This document shows, piece by piece, positions 24,976 to 33,502 of a stretch of DNA of 53,038 nucleotides; the stretch's first letter is position 1; each line of letters begins with the position of its first letter. Source of the stretch: Caldifarciminota bacterium (GTDB lineage Bacteria; Hydrothermota; Hydrothermia; B15-G9); NCBI GenBank assembly GCA_015489175.1, contig WGAI01000009.1, positions 1 through 53,038 on the forward strand, read 5' to 3'. Under the pieces are notes generated by a model. That model was given only the letters and a program-made list of their open reading frames with translations. It did no database searches and was not told where the DNA came from. The position numbers were made by a program, and so were the translations under genes.

Positions 24976-25391
24976 AGATGATGATGTTGTTTATGTATTT
25001 TTTATTGGCTCAAAGTGATAGATTTCAGTCGATCCACCAGTTTTCGCTTGAGCAGTATTGGGAGGGCGTGAGATTCAGAAACGATAGCCTTGTGTTCAGG
25101 TATGCGCTTGACGCCTCGGATGTTTCGGTGGTGGGCGATTTCAACGATTGGGACATCGAGAAGGGAAGGATGGTGCGCGATTCTGTCGGCCTGTTTTACA
25201 GAGCGTTCAGGGTTGAGCCTGGTGTTTACCGTTACCGGCTCATAGTCGATGGTAAGCCGCAAATTGATCCCACAACGATGCTTAAGGTTTCGTGCCCGTT
25301 CAGATGGTTCTCTGCTGTTAAGGTCGAAGATGGCGAGGTTAGCTTCAAATTCGGTGGATTTGAAAAACTCCTGATGTGCATAAAGCCATGA
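24972..25391 (+). CDS. Small exported CBM48/AMPK-glycogen-binding-domain protein
   Basis: 139 aa. The N-terminus (MKMMMLFMYFLLAQS) looks like a signal or lipoprotein-free secretion signal. After about 40 residues comes an isolated early-set domain: LVFRYALDASDVSVVGDFNDWD, then GVYRYRLIVDGKPQIDP, the classic glycogen-binding beta-sandwich (CBM48). No catalytic domain. In the same family, isolated modules bind alpha-glucans. Couples by ATGA at both ends. A cell-envelope starch or glycogen ligand is inferred. Confidence 0.7.
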   Translation: MKMMMLFMYFLLAQSDRFQSIHQFSLEQYWEGVRFRNDSLVFRYALDASDVSVVGDFNDWDIEKGRMVRDSVGLFYRAFRVEPGVYRYRLIVDGKPQIDPTTMLKVSCPFRWFSAVKVEDGEVSFKFGGFEKLLMCIKP

Positions 25392-25912
25392 AATTTTTTT
25401 CGCGCATTGTGAAGTTGTGGCAGAGGCTGTTTCGGAAAAGGCAGCCTTCTGGTGAGGAGGACGCGCTTGTTGCCATTGAGCATGCGGTTGATCGGTTCAA
25501 GTCTGCCGATGACGAAGGCAAGGGCGCGATCCTGCGGTTTTTGATAACTGCTCTTGAGGACGATAACCCTGAGCTGAAGGAGAAAGCGTTTAATGCGCTT
25601 GTCGCTCTTGACGCTGAGGCAGTTCCTGAGCTTCTTCGCGCGCTCCGCGAGAACGAGGCGCTCAGGCGTGATATTGCGATAATCCTTGCGGAGATAGGAG
25701 ATCCTGCTGTCGAGGGGCTGCTTGCCCTGCTCGATGCACAGGATGAGATGGTTAAATGGGCTGTCGTGTGGGCTCTCGGCGAGATAGGTGATCCGAGAGC
25801 ATACAGGCCCCTGATGAAGCTGCTTGGAGAGGAGGGCAGTTTGTTTTTCCTCCAGACCGTGCAGGAGGCAGTCGAAAAGATTATGCAGAAGAACGACTTG
25901 AGTTACCCATGA
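25388..25912 (+). CDS. HEAT-repeat protein
   Basis: 174 aa from ATG 25388, overlapping the previous stop. A basic N-terminus (MKFFSRIVKLWQRLFRKRQP) could be membrane-associating. From about residue 45 there are three to four HEAT-type helical repeats (GAILRFLITALEDDNPELKEKAF, LRRDIAIILAEIGDP, VKWAVVWALGEIGDP), which suggest a protein-protein scaffold. No catalytic motif. Function unknown. Confidence 0.8.
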   Translation: MKFFSRIVKLWQRLFRKRQPSGEEDALVAIEHAVDRFKSADDEGKGAILRFLITALEDDNPELKEKAFNALVALDAEAVPELLRALRENEALRRDIAIILAEIGDPAVEGLLALLDAQDEMVKWAVVWALGEIGDPRAYRPLMKLLGEEGSLFFLQTVQEAVEKIMQKNDLSYP

Positions 25913-27345
25913 TGATAATCAACATCAACAATGAACTGAAAGAATTAACAGTGCCATACGAGGCCCTATTCCCTGAAAACTCCTTCATAGTTGGAGGGAG
26001 TGTGAGGGATTTCCTTCTCGGACGCAGCTTTCAGGACTGGGATGTGGTGGTTCCGTCCGATGCCATAAAGCTCGCCTTTAAGCTCAGAAGGGAGATCGAA
26101 GGCAGTTTCGTCGTGGTGCTGTCGGAAGAAGATGACGAGGCGCGGTTAATTCTCCCCGAAAGTGGTTGGATGGACATTACATCTTTCCGCGGCAATGACA
26201 TCGACGAAGACTTGAAGAAGCGGGACTTCACAATCAACTCCATCGCAGTTCCTTTGCGGTCGAAGGACAGGTTGATAGACCCGACCAATGGTTTGGATGA
26301 CCTGCAAAATGGGCTTATCCGTTCGTTCAGCATCGAGAACCTCGAGGATGACCCGCTGCGCATCTTGAGGGCATTCAGGTTCGTTTCAACGCTCGGTTTC
26401 GACATCGAGAAAGCGACCTACGGGTGGATATCTCAGCTCGCTGAAACGCTGAGACAGTCAGCGCCCGAACGCATCCGATATGAGCTTACCAGACTTTTCA
26501 ACGGTGACTATATCTTCAAGGCCGTCAAACTGATGGCGGAAAGCGGTGTCCTGTTTGTCCTGTTTCCGGAACTTAAGGAGCAAAAGTCGCTCGTGCAAAA
26601 ATACATTGTTGAACAGAATGTATTTGAACATACCCTTCTCGTTATCAAATATCTTGAGGAGCTTGTCAAACAGGTCATGAAGGGCGAAGGTGTGATGGGG
26701 AAATTCGCCCATCGAATTGTGCCGTTCCTTGAGCATGAGGGCAGGCGGATGGCGTTCTTTGTCGGTGCGCTGCTGCACGATGTGGCGAAACCGAGAACAG
26801 TCTTTCGCGATGAGGAAGGGAGAACGCATTTTCACGGCCACGATCGACTTGGAGCCGAGATCGCAGCCAGACGGGTAGAAGTTTTGAGGTTCTCTACCGA
26901 GGAGCAGGACATAGTTAAGCTTATCGTGGAGGCGCACATGCATCCTCACCTTCTGGCGCGGGAACATGAGGATGTCACCCCGCGCGCGCTCAACAGATAC
27001 CTGAGGCGCACAGGCGAACTCGCTTTCCCACTGATACTTTTCGCTGTAGCTGACGCAATGGCCACTCCGCCCATAGGCGGTGGCGCGGAGTGGCAGGTCT
27101 ATCTGGCAGAGCGGCTTGAGCAGCTCATCAGGCAAAAGGAAGCACGTAAGAAAAAGCGGCTCGTTACAGGATATGACATCATCGAGCTCGGCCTCAAACC
27201 CGGCCCCACCTTCAAACGGATTCTGGATGAGATCGATGACCTTGAGGCGGAAGGTGTTGTCAAAACGCGCGAGGAAGCGCTTGCCAAACTCAGGGAGATT
27301 GTGGAACTTGTGAAAGAAGGCAAATGGCCGCCCCCTTCCCAATGA
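25909..27345 (+). CDS. CCA tRNA nucleotidyltransferase/poly(A) polymerase with HD domain
   Basis: 478 aa. Class II nucleotidyltransferase head: VGGSVRDFLLG, DWDVVV (metal-binding Asp pair), RDFTINSIA and EDDPLRILRAFRF. The C-terminal half has an HD phosphohydrolase domain (FVGALLHDVAKPRT). Adds or repairs CCA at tRNA 3' ends; the HD domain recalls the E. coli-type CCA enzyme with phosphatase activities. The neighbouring tRNA-Pro has encoded CCA, so repair or split activity is possible. Overlaps the HEAT and YfiM genes. Confidence 0.9.
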   Translation: MMIININNELKELTVPYEALFPENSFIVGGSVRDFLLGRSFQDWDVVVPSDAIKLAFKLRREIEGSFVVVLSEEDDEARLILPESGWMDITSFRGNDIDEDLKKRDFTINSIAVPLRSKDRLIDPTNGLDDLQNGLIRSFSIENLEDDPLRILRAFRFVSTLGFDIEKATYGWISQLAETLRQSAPERIRYELTRLFNGDYIFKAVKLMAESGVLFVLFPELKEQKSLVQKYIVEQNVFEHTLLVIKYLEELVKQVMKGEGVMGKFAHRIVPFLEHEGRRMAFFVGALLHDVAKPRTVFRDEEGRTHFHGHDRLGAEIAARRVEVLRFSTEEQDIVKLIVEAHMHPHLLAREHEDVTPRALNRYLRRTGELAFPLILFAVADAMATPPIGGGAEWQVYLAERLEQLIRQKEARKKKRLVTGYDIIELGLKPGPTFKRILDEIDDLEAEGVVKTREEALAKLREIVELVKEGKWPPPSQ

Positions 27346-27713
27346 TTCCGCTGCTTTGCTTCGCAATAGTTTCGAGCACACCTCTAACTTTCAATCAGGG
27401 AGCTATCGGGAGTTTTTATGCAGTCCGAGCTGACACTGCACGGCCGTTCTTCCTGCCATCTTATCGGGATCCATTGTGGGGCAAAGATAAGGCCTACCAC
27501 TTTTCTGCATCTTTCTTCATCTGCACCGCGATCCTGACCATGAGCCGAACTGATGAGCCCCGTGCATTCGCCATAACCGTTGGGATTGGCGTTTTGAAGG
27601 AATTTTATGATTGGGGCGTGAAAAGGACGGGATTTAGCCTCAGGGATCTTGCGTATGACATACTCGGTGCGGCGTCATCTTGCGTATTCCGAAAGCCAAT
27701 TTTGAAATATTGA
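27324..27713 (+). CDS. YfiM/DUF2279-like predicted periplasmic protein
   Basis: 129 aa, beginning in the cca 3' end. Hydrophobic N-terminus (MIPLLCFAIVSSTPL from residue 7) as a signal peptide or anchor. Motifs of the YfiM/DUF2279 family: WGKDKAYHFSASFF (Asp, Lys, His), GVLKEFYDWG and FSLRDLAYDILGA. A small envelope protein, function unknown. It ends the overlapping chain that starts at the GT2 gene. Confidence 0.65.
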   Translation: MAAPFPMIPLLCFAIVSSTPLTFNQGAIGSFYAVRADTARPFFLPSYRDPLWGKDKAYHFSASFFICTAILTMSRTDEPRAFAITVGIGVLKEFYDWGVKRTGFSLRDLAYDILGAASSCVFRKPILKY

Positions 27714-27723
27714 AATTCTCATG

Positions 27724-27752
27724 TTGACATTTTGAAAATTGAGTTTCATAAT
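27724..27752 (+). promoter_or_regulatory. Sigma70-type promoter of the LiaX-N/DUF4097 gene
   Basis: TTGACA (27724-27729), 17 bp, CATAAT (27747-27752). The -35 begins 11 bp after the YfiM-like stop; transcription starts near 27759 and GGGAGGTG precedes the ATG at 27777. Confidence 0.75.
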
Positions 27753-27776
27753 TTGGCAGTAACGGGAGGTGATAAA

Positions 27777-28589
27777 ATGGATGATGCAAGACTCAAAATC
27801 CTCAAGATGCTGGAGGATGGCAAGATAACGGCCGACGAGGCCGCCAAGTTGCTTGAGGCGCTCGATAAATCTTCTCACAAGGCAGAAACTACCCGTCCAA
27901 AGTCGGAGCAGCCGTCAAAACAGAAGCTCTTCGGGTTTGGTGACATGCTGTTTGAGATAGGCGAAATCGTGAGAGAATCGGTGACCGCTGCCCTTTCGAC
28001 GGTCCCATCTGCCATTCGGGCGGCCATGAGCGGCTCCATCTCCGAGGAGGTCGATGAGACGATGGAAGTCGAAGACGGGGTGCCGATCTCGCTTATGCTG
28101 AGCGCTGGCGATGTGAATATTGAGTGCAAGGATTCAAATCAGCTCGTCATTCATGGCGACATCGTGCCTGAGGGTCTGGACATAAACGAACAGGGTGGTG
28201 AAATCGCCATCAAGCTCTCAGGTGGGGATCTCGACATGGAGGTGCCCAAAAGCAGCCCTCTCGATGTCAGTGTGACGGCCGGCGACCTCGACATCCGTGA
28301 TGTCAGCAGCGACCTGAAACTTTCGGTCTCGGCCGGAGATGTGGATGTCTCGTTTGCGAAGGTCGCCAATGTGGATATGTTCGTCAAAGCGGGCGATCTT
28401 TCGATAAAAGTGCCTTCAGATGCGGATTTTGAGGCTGAAATTGACCTGAAGATGGGGGATTTGAGAGTTCCGAGCGGCGTGTCCGTGACACGCTCAGGCG
28501 GAAAGCACATCATCAGGTTCGGCACAGGCACAGGCGGAAAACTCAAAGCCACAGTGAAATTCGGAGATATGAAAATCAGCTTTGCGTGA
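27777..28589 (+). CDS. LiaX-N/SHOCT-like plus DUF4097-type beta-solenoid protein
   Basis: 270 aa from ATG 27777 (GGGAGGTG upstream). The first 30 residues (LKILKMLEDGKITADEAAKLLEAL) are the YvlB/LiaX N-terminal domain. From about 100 onward repeated short strands (VTAGDLDIRDVSSDLKLSVS, AGDVDVSFAKV, AGDLSIKV) form a DUF4097-like beta-solenoid. No signal peptide or membrane span is seen. In Firmicutes such proteins act in cell-envelope stress responses; the role here is inferred and uncertain. A symmetrical hairpin follows. Confidence 0.75.
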   Translation: MDDARLKILKMLEDGKITADEAAKLLEALDKSSHKAETTRPKSEQPSKQKLFGFGDMLFEIGEIVRESVTAALSTVPSAIRAAMSGSISEEVDETMEVEDGVPISLMLSAGDVNIECKDSNQLVIHGDIVPEGLDINEQGGEIAIKLSGGDLDMEVPKSSPLDVSVTAGDLDIRDVSSDLKLSVSAGDVDVSFAKVANVDMFVKAGDLSIKVPSDADFEAEIDLKMGDLRVPSGVSVTRSGGKHIIRFGTGTGGKLKATVKFGDMKISFA

Positions 28590-28600
28590 AATGATAGGTC

Positions 28601-28626
28601 GGCCGTCGGGGTTAACCCCGACGGCC
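28601..28626. terminator. Perfect palindromic hairpin between convergent genes
   Basis: GGCCGTCGGGG (28601-28611) pairs with CCCCGACGGCC (28616-28626) around a TTAA loop. It lies between the convergent DUF4097 and lolD-like genes. No long T-tract on either side, so it may act as a bidirectional 3'-end stabiliser or terminator. Confidence 0.6.
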
Positions 28627-28646
28627 TTGTGCCCATATCACCGCTT

Positions 28647-29333
28647 TTAAAAGGCCATTAGCCTGCCTTCTACCAATCTGAACGATCTCTGAAAATACGG
28701 CCTGAACCCCTCGTTGTGCGTAACCATTATGAATGTCGTGTTAAGGCTCTCGTTGAGGCTCATCATGAGATCCATAAGCCTCTGGCTGTTTTCGCTGTCG
28801 AGGTTGCCTGTGGGTTCATCCGCAAGTATCAAGACGGGCGACGGCGCTATTGCTCTGGCGAAAGCGCCCCTCTGACGCTCGCCGCCAGACAGTTCATCGG
28901 GATGATGTTTCCACCTGTCTGCCAGGCCGACATCCTCAAGTGTTTTCATGGATATCCGAAACGCCTCTTTCCGCTTCATCCCTCTCAAAAGCAGAGGAAG
29001 TGCCACATTTTCAAGAAGATTAAGCTCAGGTATAAGATAATGGAACTGGAAGACAAATCCTATGAGCCTGTTGCGCAATTTTGATAGCTCCCTGTCGCTC
29101 ATATCGTTCAATTTCCTGCCCTCAAGCTCGATGTTACCGGATGTGGGGCGATCGAGCGTCCCAAGAATGTGCAGAAGTGTTGATTTCCCGCTTCCGGACG
29201 GCCCAAATATGCCAATCGTTTCGCCCCTATTCACGGTTATGTTCACTCCCCTCAGGACAACAAGTTCCTCTGCCTCTGTGACATAAACCTTCACGAGGTT
29301 TGTTGCCCTGAGCAGCGGTTTCGCTTCATTCAT
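28647..29333 (-). CDS. LolD-like ABC transporter ATP-binding protein
   Basis: 228 aa. Walker A GPSGSGKST near 43-51, Q-loop FQFHYLIPELNLLENV, signature LSGGERQR, Walker B VLILADEPTGNLD, and H-loop VTHN. MacB/LolD class. With the adjoining FtsX-type permease it should form a complex that extracts lipoproteins from the inner membrane (LolCDE). It overlaps the permease gene by 8 bp. A generic MacB-type exporter is the alternative. Confidence 0.9.
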   Translation of the reverse strand: MNEAKPLLRATNLVKVYVTEAEELVVLRGVNITVNRGETIGIFGPSGSGKSTLLHILGTLDRPTSGNIELEGRKLNDMSDRELSKLRNRLIGFVFQFHYLIPELNLLENVALPLLLRGMKRKEAFRISMKTLEDVGLADRWKHHPDELSGGERQRGAFARAIAPSPVLILADEPTGNLDSENSQRLMDLMMSLNESLNTTFIMVTHNEGFRPYFQRSFRLVEGRLMAF

Positions 29334-30564
29334 ACCTTATCGCCTCCACAGGTGTCAGTCTGGAAGCCCTGAGCGATGGATAGAGAGTCGATAAAACAAC
29401 GATGAGGAATGTCACGATGATGATAATCAAAGAATTGCCGAAGCTGAGCTTGAAAGGCAGATAGTCGATCATATAAACCTCCGCCGGGAGCCGAATAATG
29501 TGGTATTTCTCGATAGCCATCCCAATGGCGATCGAGACGGCGCCCCCCAACACTGCTCCGATCCCGCCAATCATCGTCCCGACAAGCATGAAAATCCTCG
29601 TTATCCCGTTGGATGTCACGCCGAGCGACCTCAAAACCCCAATCTCGCGCGTCTTCTGAAGTATCAGGATGCTCAGCGTGGCTATAATGCTGAAGGATGC
29701 TATTATCACCATCAGGGTCATCACAAGGAACATCGCCAGTTTTTCCAACTTCAGTGCGGAGAAGAATGTCTTGAACATGTTTGTCCAGTCAACCGCGAAC
29801 ACGGGGAATGAGATAATCCCTTCTTCCTCGATTTTTCTTGCTATCTGAGGCGCTTTGTAGGGGTCTTTGAGCCATACCTCGATGCCTGTAACGCCGCTGG
29901 CCTGTGTAAATTCCTGAGCCTGTTTGAGGTTTGTGTAGGCGATCACGGCGGCATTCACGCTCACATTCTGCGAAAATATGCCTGTAACATGGAATTTCCT
30001 CTTTTCAACCGAGTAATCGAATGGCGGCGGGGCTCCTGTCTGGACTATTGTAAACAGCTGGATGTAGTCGCCGACCTTGATGCCGAGCTCCTGAGCTGTG
30101 AACGAGCTCAGGACGATCCCACTATCGGAAATGTCCATTTCCCCCGAAAGGATATGCCCTGAGAGCGCCTGAACTTCGCGATTGTCTGGCGTAACACCTC
30201 GCAGTATCACCGCATCCCATGTCCCGCCTTTTCTGACGATGCATTTTACTTCGATGTAAGGCGAAACTGAGCTCACCTCTGAGATCTGGTGTATCCTGGA
30301 GATGATGCTCTGATAGTCGATTATGGTTTCGGACGGGTATTTCCTGATATCGATGTGCGGCTGGAGGTAAAGCAATCTGCGCTGTATCTCATCCTGAAAG
30401 CCCGACATCAGGCCGATGACGAGTATAAGCGCAGCCACACCGAGAAAAATCGAAAGGATGGAGAACGCAGTCAGAAACGAGAGGCGACCGCGAGAAGTGG
30501 CTTTTATGTATTTTCGAGCGATAAAAAGCTCAAACTCCGTAAATATCTTGAGTTTTCTCAGCAT
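29326..30564 (-). CDS. LolC/LolE-type ABC permease (FtsX family)
   Basis: 412 aa. A transmembrane helix near 22-50, a large periplasmic MacB-like domain (about 50-265), then three C-terminal helices (about 270-400; FtsX domain with TREIGVLRSLG). FELFIARKYIKATSRGRLSFLTAFSILSI is the N-terminal Lol signature region, read in shorter segments here. One permease only is seen, so a homodimer is implied, as in one-permease Lol systems. 18 bp after the upstream dehydrogenase. Confidence 0.88.
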   Translation of the reverse strand: MLRKLKIFTEFELFIARKYIKATSRGRLSFLTAFSILSIFLGVAALILVIGLMSGFQDEIQRRLLYLQPHIDIRKYPSETIIDYQSIISRIHQISEVSSVSPYIEVKCIVRKGGTWDAVILRGVTPDNREVQALSGHILSGEMDISDSGIVLSSFTAQELGIKVGDYIQLFTIVQTGAPPPFDYSVEKRKFHVTGIFSQNVSVNAAVIAYTNLKQAQEFTQASGVTGIEVWLKDPYKAPQIARKIEEEGIISFPVFAVDWTNMFKTFFSALKLEKLAMFLVMTLMVIIASFSIIATLSILILQKTREIGVLRSLGVTSNGITRIFMLVGTMIGGIGAVLGGAVSIAIGMAIEKYHIIRLPAEVYMIDYLPFKLSFGNSLIIIIVTFLIVVLSTLYPSLRASRLTPVEAIRYE

Positions 30565-30582
30565 TATCTCCTCAAGGAGGGG

Positions 30583-31905
30583 TCAGAGGACGCCGGCCTC
30601 TTTGAGATGTTCCAGAAGATACCTGTAATCTTCCGTCAGCTCGCCGTGATACACTATGATTGCCCGTTTGACAACGGGTGAGAGCTTAAGTTCGTCGAAT
30701 TTCACGGAATAGTCGGCCGTAGCTATTTCCGGAACATAAGGCTTTAATGCGTGGCTGAACGCCTCTGAGGAATCCCTTGGCAACTCGCAGGGCAGGTTAT
30801 CGACTGCAAGAATCAGCGGGCCCTTGCCGTCGAAGCTGTCAACAGGCTCTCCCTTCTCAACATCATAAACATACACCGGATTGCCGGGGTCGGTGGCTTT
30901 AACTGTAACCTCTATGGCCCCCTCGATATCACAGCTTATGTCGCCAATCACAAGAAGTTTTGGAAGCGATTCACCGCCATACATCTCCTTCGCTTTCTCT
31001 TTTGTTAAAAGTCTCGGATACCGCTCATCCCAGTATATGGCGTTGACGAGAACAGTCATGAACGGCAGGTATTTCTCGAAGACGGAACGATATTTCTCAG
31101 GATGCTGGTAGTAATCCATGAGCTCAAACCTTGCGTTGGCGTCGATCGGCTCGACAATGTGTTCCTCTTTGAAGATGACCTTATAAATCCGGCGGTTTGA
31201 TGACTCAATTTTGTCGATGTTCAGGAGTTCATCGGGGGTGATTTCCTTTACGGGGAACAGATCAAGGATTTCTTGAGCTCCACGCGAGACATTGCCGTAG
31301 CCAGCTATTCCTATCACAAGCGGCGTCACGCTCTCAGGAAGCCCCTTCTCCTCCACTTCTTTTCCGATCGCCGAAAGCTCCTCTTTGAGATGTTTTACAT
31401 CGAAATATTTGTAAGCCTGCTGCACCTTTGAAAACGGGGTCTCGATGCCGAGTGCCTGGAGCCTCCTGCCGAGCGCCCACAATGTATCGGTCATGCCAGC
31501 AAGTCCTGCAAACCTGCCGAAGAATACCACCCGTCTGCCCTTTTCGTCGGTCATCTTTTCGTAGTCTATGAGGTTGTCCTTGAGATCCATCAGGCGTTTG
31601 AGCATGGGCATGTTGTGACGCTGACCTTTTATAGTGTGCGAGAAGAACACATAAGTTTTTTCGGGCTCGAAAAACTCCTCGGGCATCTCCTTTACTCCAA
31701 ATATTACAGTAGCTTCGCTCATATCTTCTTTGATCTCAGCGCCCGCCTCTTTGTATTCGTCATCCGTAAAAGCCCTAATGGACGATGGCTGAACGATAAC
31801 CCTTATCCTGTGCTTTTCGATAAGCTCTTTGACATCGTCTGGTGTAATAGCCACCCTGCGTTCCCACTCATTCTTGTCCTCGCGACGGATTCCTATCACT
31901 ACCAT
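30583..31905 (-). CDS. Lysine-ketoglutarate reductase/alanine-dehydrogenase-like protein (AlaDh/PNT N domain)
   Basis: 440 aa. The N-terminal AlaDh/PNT-like domain (IGIRREDKNEWERRVAITP) is typical of saccharopine dehydrogenase (lysine-forming) and LKR proteins. Next come SHTIKGQRHNMPML near 89-102, the GRFAGLAGM region and a Rossmann segment PLVIGIAGYGNVSRGAQEIL. The C-terminal half holds VIGDISCDIEGAIEVT. Likely role is NAD(P)-dependent oxidation in lysine (saccharopine) or related amino-acid metabolism; substrate not certain. AGGAGG Shine-Dalgarno, 14-bp gap from the regulator. Confidence 0.8.
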   Translation of the reverse strand: MVVIGIRREDKNEWERRVAITPDDVKELIEKHRIRVIVQPSSIRAFTDDEYKEAGAEIKEDMSEATVIFGVKEMPEEFFEPEKTYVFFSHTIKGQRHNMPMLKRLMDLKDNLIDYEKMTDEKGRRVVFFGRFAGLAGMTDTLWALGRRLQALGIETPFSKVQQAYKYFDVKHLKEELSAIGKEVEEKGLPESVTPLVIGIAGYGNVSRGAQEILDLFPVKEITPDELLNIDKIESSNRRIYKVIFKEEHIVEPIDANARFELMDYYQHPEKYRSVFEKYLPFMTVLVNAIYWDERYPRLLTKEKAKEMYGGESLPKLLVIGDISCDIEGAIEVTVKATDPGNPVYVYDVEKGEPVDSFDGKGPLILAVDNLPCELPRDSSEAFSHALKPYVPEIATADYSVKFDELKLSPVVKRAIIVYHGELTEDYRYLLEHLKEAGVL

Positions 31906-31919
31906 CAGATTTTCCTCCT

Positions 31920-33458
31920 TTAGCTTAAATCTACGCCTACATCGATGTTTTCTATGAGTTCGAGGGCCTTATCTGCAAGCTCACCCCTCAAAATCTTGCC
32001 ATAAGCTGGCGCTATGACCTCTATTTTCTCAAATTTTTCCTTTATCCTGCCGACACAATCTTTGATGTTGTTCTTGCTCGGCATGTAAATCTTCATGAAT
32101 TTCTCTATACCCTGAAGGTCATTTTCGTCGGCGAACAGTGGATTTTCCTGCTCATTTGCGGACAGCAACCCGCTGAACAAAATTCCGGGTATCAGGACAT
32201 TTCGAGATGGTATTCCGATCGCAAGCGAGCCTCTGAGCGGGCAGTATGGAGTTGGTATGAACCTCAGCAGGAATTCTTCACCTTCTGCGCATCCAAGTTG
32301 AAGGTGAATCGGACGGCCAGAGAAATCGACTGGTTTGAACCTGTCTTTAGGAATATTCATGTGAGCCATCATGCGGATGTTCTCGAATGTCGAGAGGAGG
32401 TAAATCTCGGAGTTAATCTCGAGAAGCTTGTTGATGTTCATGGTCATATCGGGCAGAGGATTGGTGACTACCATAAACTTGAGTTTCGAGAAGTCGTTTT
32501 CCATTATCTCGCCGACCTTTTGCAGAATGACATCGAAGTAGGAAATCGGCCCCGGGTCTACGAGAATAAAGGTCTCATCGCATCTCAACAGGTAAGTGTT
32601 GGGTTGCGAATCTATGCCGCTTTCTCGGCTTGAGACCCAGTAAAGGTCCTTTGTTATCTCCACGGCAGAGACAAGCAGCTCCTCAGGTGGCTCATACTCC
32701 TGAAGCGAAAAACTATCAATATCCTGTAACTCAACGCCCATTGTGGATTCCGCGCTTGCCATTTCTTCGTCGAGTTCACGCATAAGGTCAAGGATAAGTT
32801 GTGTGGTGGAAATGTTCTCTACTGTTGCGACATCGGTTTTGACATCCGGGATGAATTCAAACAGGCCGCCCTGAGACCTGAGCATCTGTTTCAAGGCCTC
32901 CCGTCCGACGAGATCGTTGAGTGTAGCATGGTAGATCTGGCCATTGTCGAAATACACTTCGCCGTTTCCCTCTTTAAGTTTCAGTGTCAGCATGCCTGTC
33001 GAACCGCGGGATTCCAGAAGCTGAAGGACATCAACGATGGAGATCTCGGAAAGCGAGCCGTGAAGCGCATTCATCATAGCTTCTCTGCGTTTAAGGATAT
33101 TGTTGATGCGCATGATCAGCTCTTGTGGATTGAAAGGCTTGCTGATGTAGTCATCGGCACCCAGCCCAAGCCCTTTAAACTTGTTTTCCTGATCCGAAAG
33201 CGCTGTGAGGAAGACAAATGGGACTGTCCTGAGTTTCGGGATGCTCCTTATCTTGGAGAACATCTCAAACCCATCCATACCGGGCATAAGTATATCGGCA
33301 AGAATAAGATCAGGCTCGAAATCCTTGAGTATTTCAAGCGCTTCTTCACCGTTCTGAGCAGTTACCACAAAAAAGCCGTTGTTTTCAAGAAGGTCCTTGA
33401 GTATCTCACTCAGGTTAGTATTATCCTCGACAACCAATATTTTCCTTTGTGCTTCCAT
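31920..33458 (-). CDS. Response regulator: REC + PATAN (DUF4388) + degenerate flavodiiron/ODP metallo-beta-lactamase domain
   Basis: 512 aa. REC domain 1-122 with Asp12, phospho-acceptor Asp55 (LADILMPG), Thr85 and Lys107. PATAN/DUF4388 domain about 133-215 (YFDNGQIYHATLNDLVGREAL). The C-terminal half (about 262-500) follows the ODP/flavodiiron MBL fold (NTYLLRCDETFILVDPGP), but the usual iron ligands are altered: HxExDH reads NPLPDM (333-338), the later His is Cys406 (TPYCP), FSxD is FSGLL (431) and PxHG is PAYG (Tyr486). Only Asp337 remains. Probably a non-metal signalling domain. No kinase adjacent. AGGAGG Shine-Dalgarno. Confidence 0.78.
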   Translation of the reverse strand: MEAQRKILVVEDNTNLSEILKDLLENNGFFVVTAQNGEEALEILKDFEPDLILADILMPGMDGFEMFSKIRSIPKLRTVPFVFLTALSDQENKFKGLGLGADDYISKPFNPQELIMRINNILKRREAMMNALHGSLSEISIVDVLQLLESRGSTGMLTLKLKEGNGEVYFDNGQIYHATLNDLVGREALKQMLRSQGGLFEFIPDVKTDVATVENISTTQLILDLMRELDEEMASAESTMGVELQDIDSFSLQEYEPPEELLVSAVEITKDLYWVSSRESGIDSQPNTYLLRCDETFILVDPGPISYFDVILQKVGEIMENDFSKLKFMVVTNPLPDMTMNINKLLEINSEIYLLSTFENIRMMAHMNIPKDRFKPVDFSGRPIHLQLGCAEGEEFLLRFIPTPYCPLRGSLAIGIPSRNVLIPGILFSGLLSANEQENPLFADENDLQGIEKFMKIYMPSKNNIKDCVGRIKEKFEKIEVIAPAYGKILRGELADKALELIENIDVGVDLS

Positions 33459-33502
33459 AACTCGATGCCTCCTGTAAACGCCTCTCGGCGTAAGTCGATA
33501 TT

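Noticed and set aside
26458-27381. Long antisense frame opposite cca (307 aa)
   Set aside because: Shadow of the cca codon pattern; no homology features, no Shine-Dalgarno. Similar frames opposite hydG, gcvT, radical SAM and feoB were also left out.
28601-28626. Perfect palindrome as a regulator binding site
   Set aside because: It lies between convergent 3' ends with no promoter near it, so an RNA hairpin or terminator explains it better.
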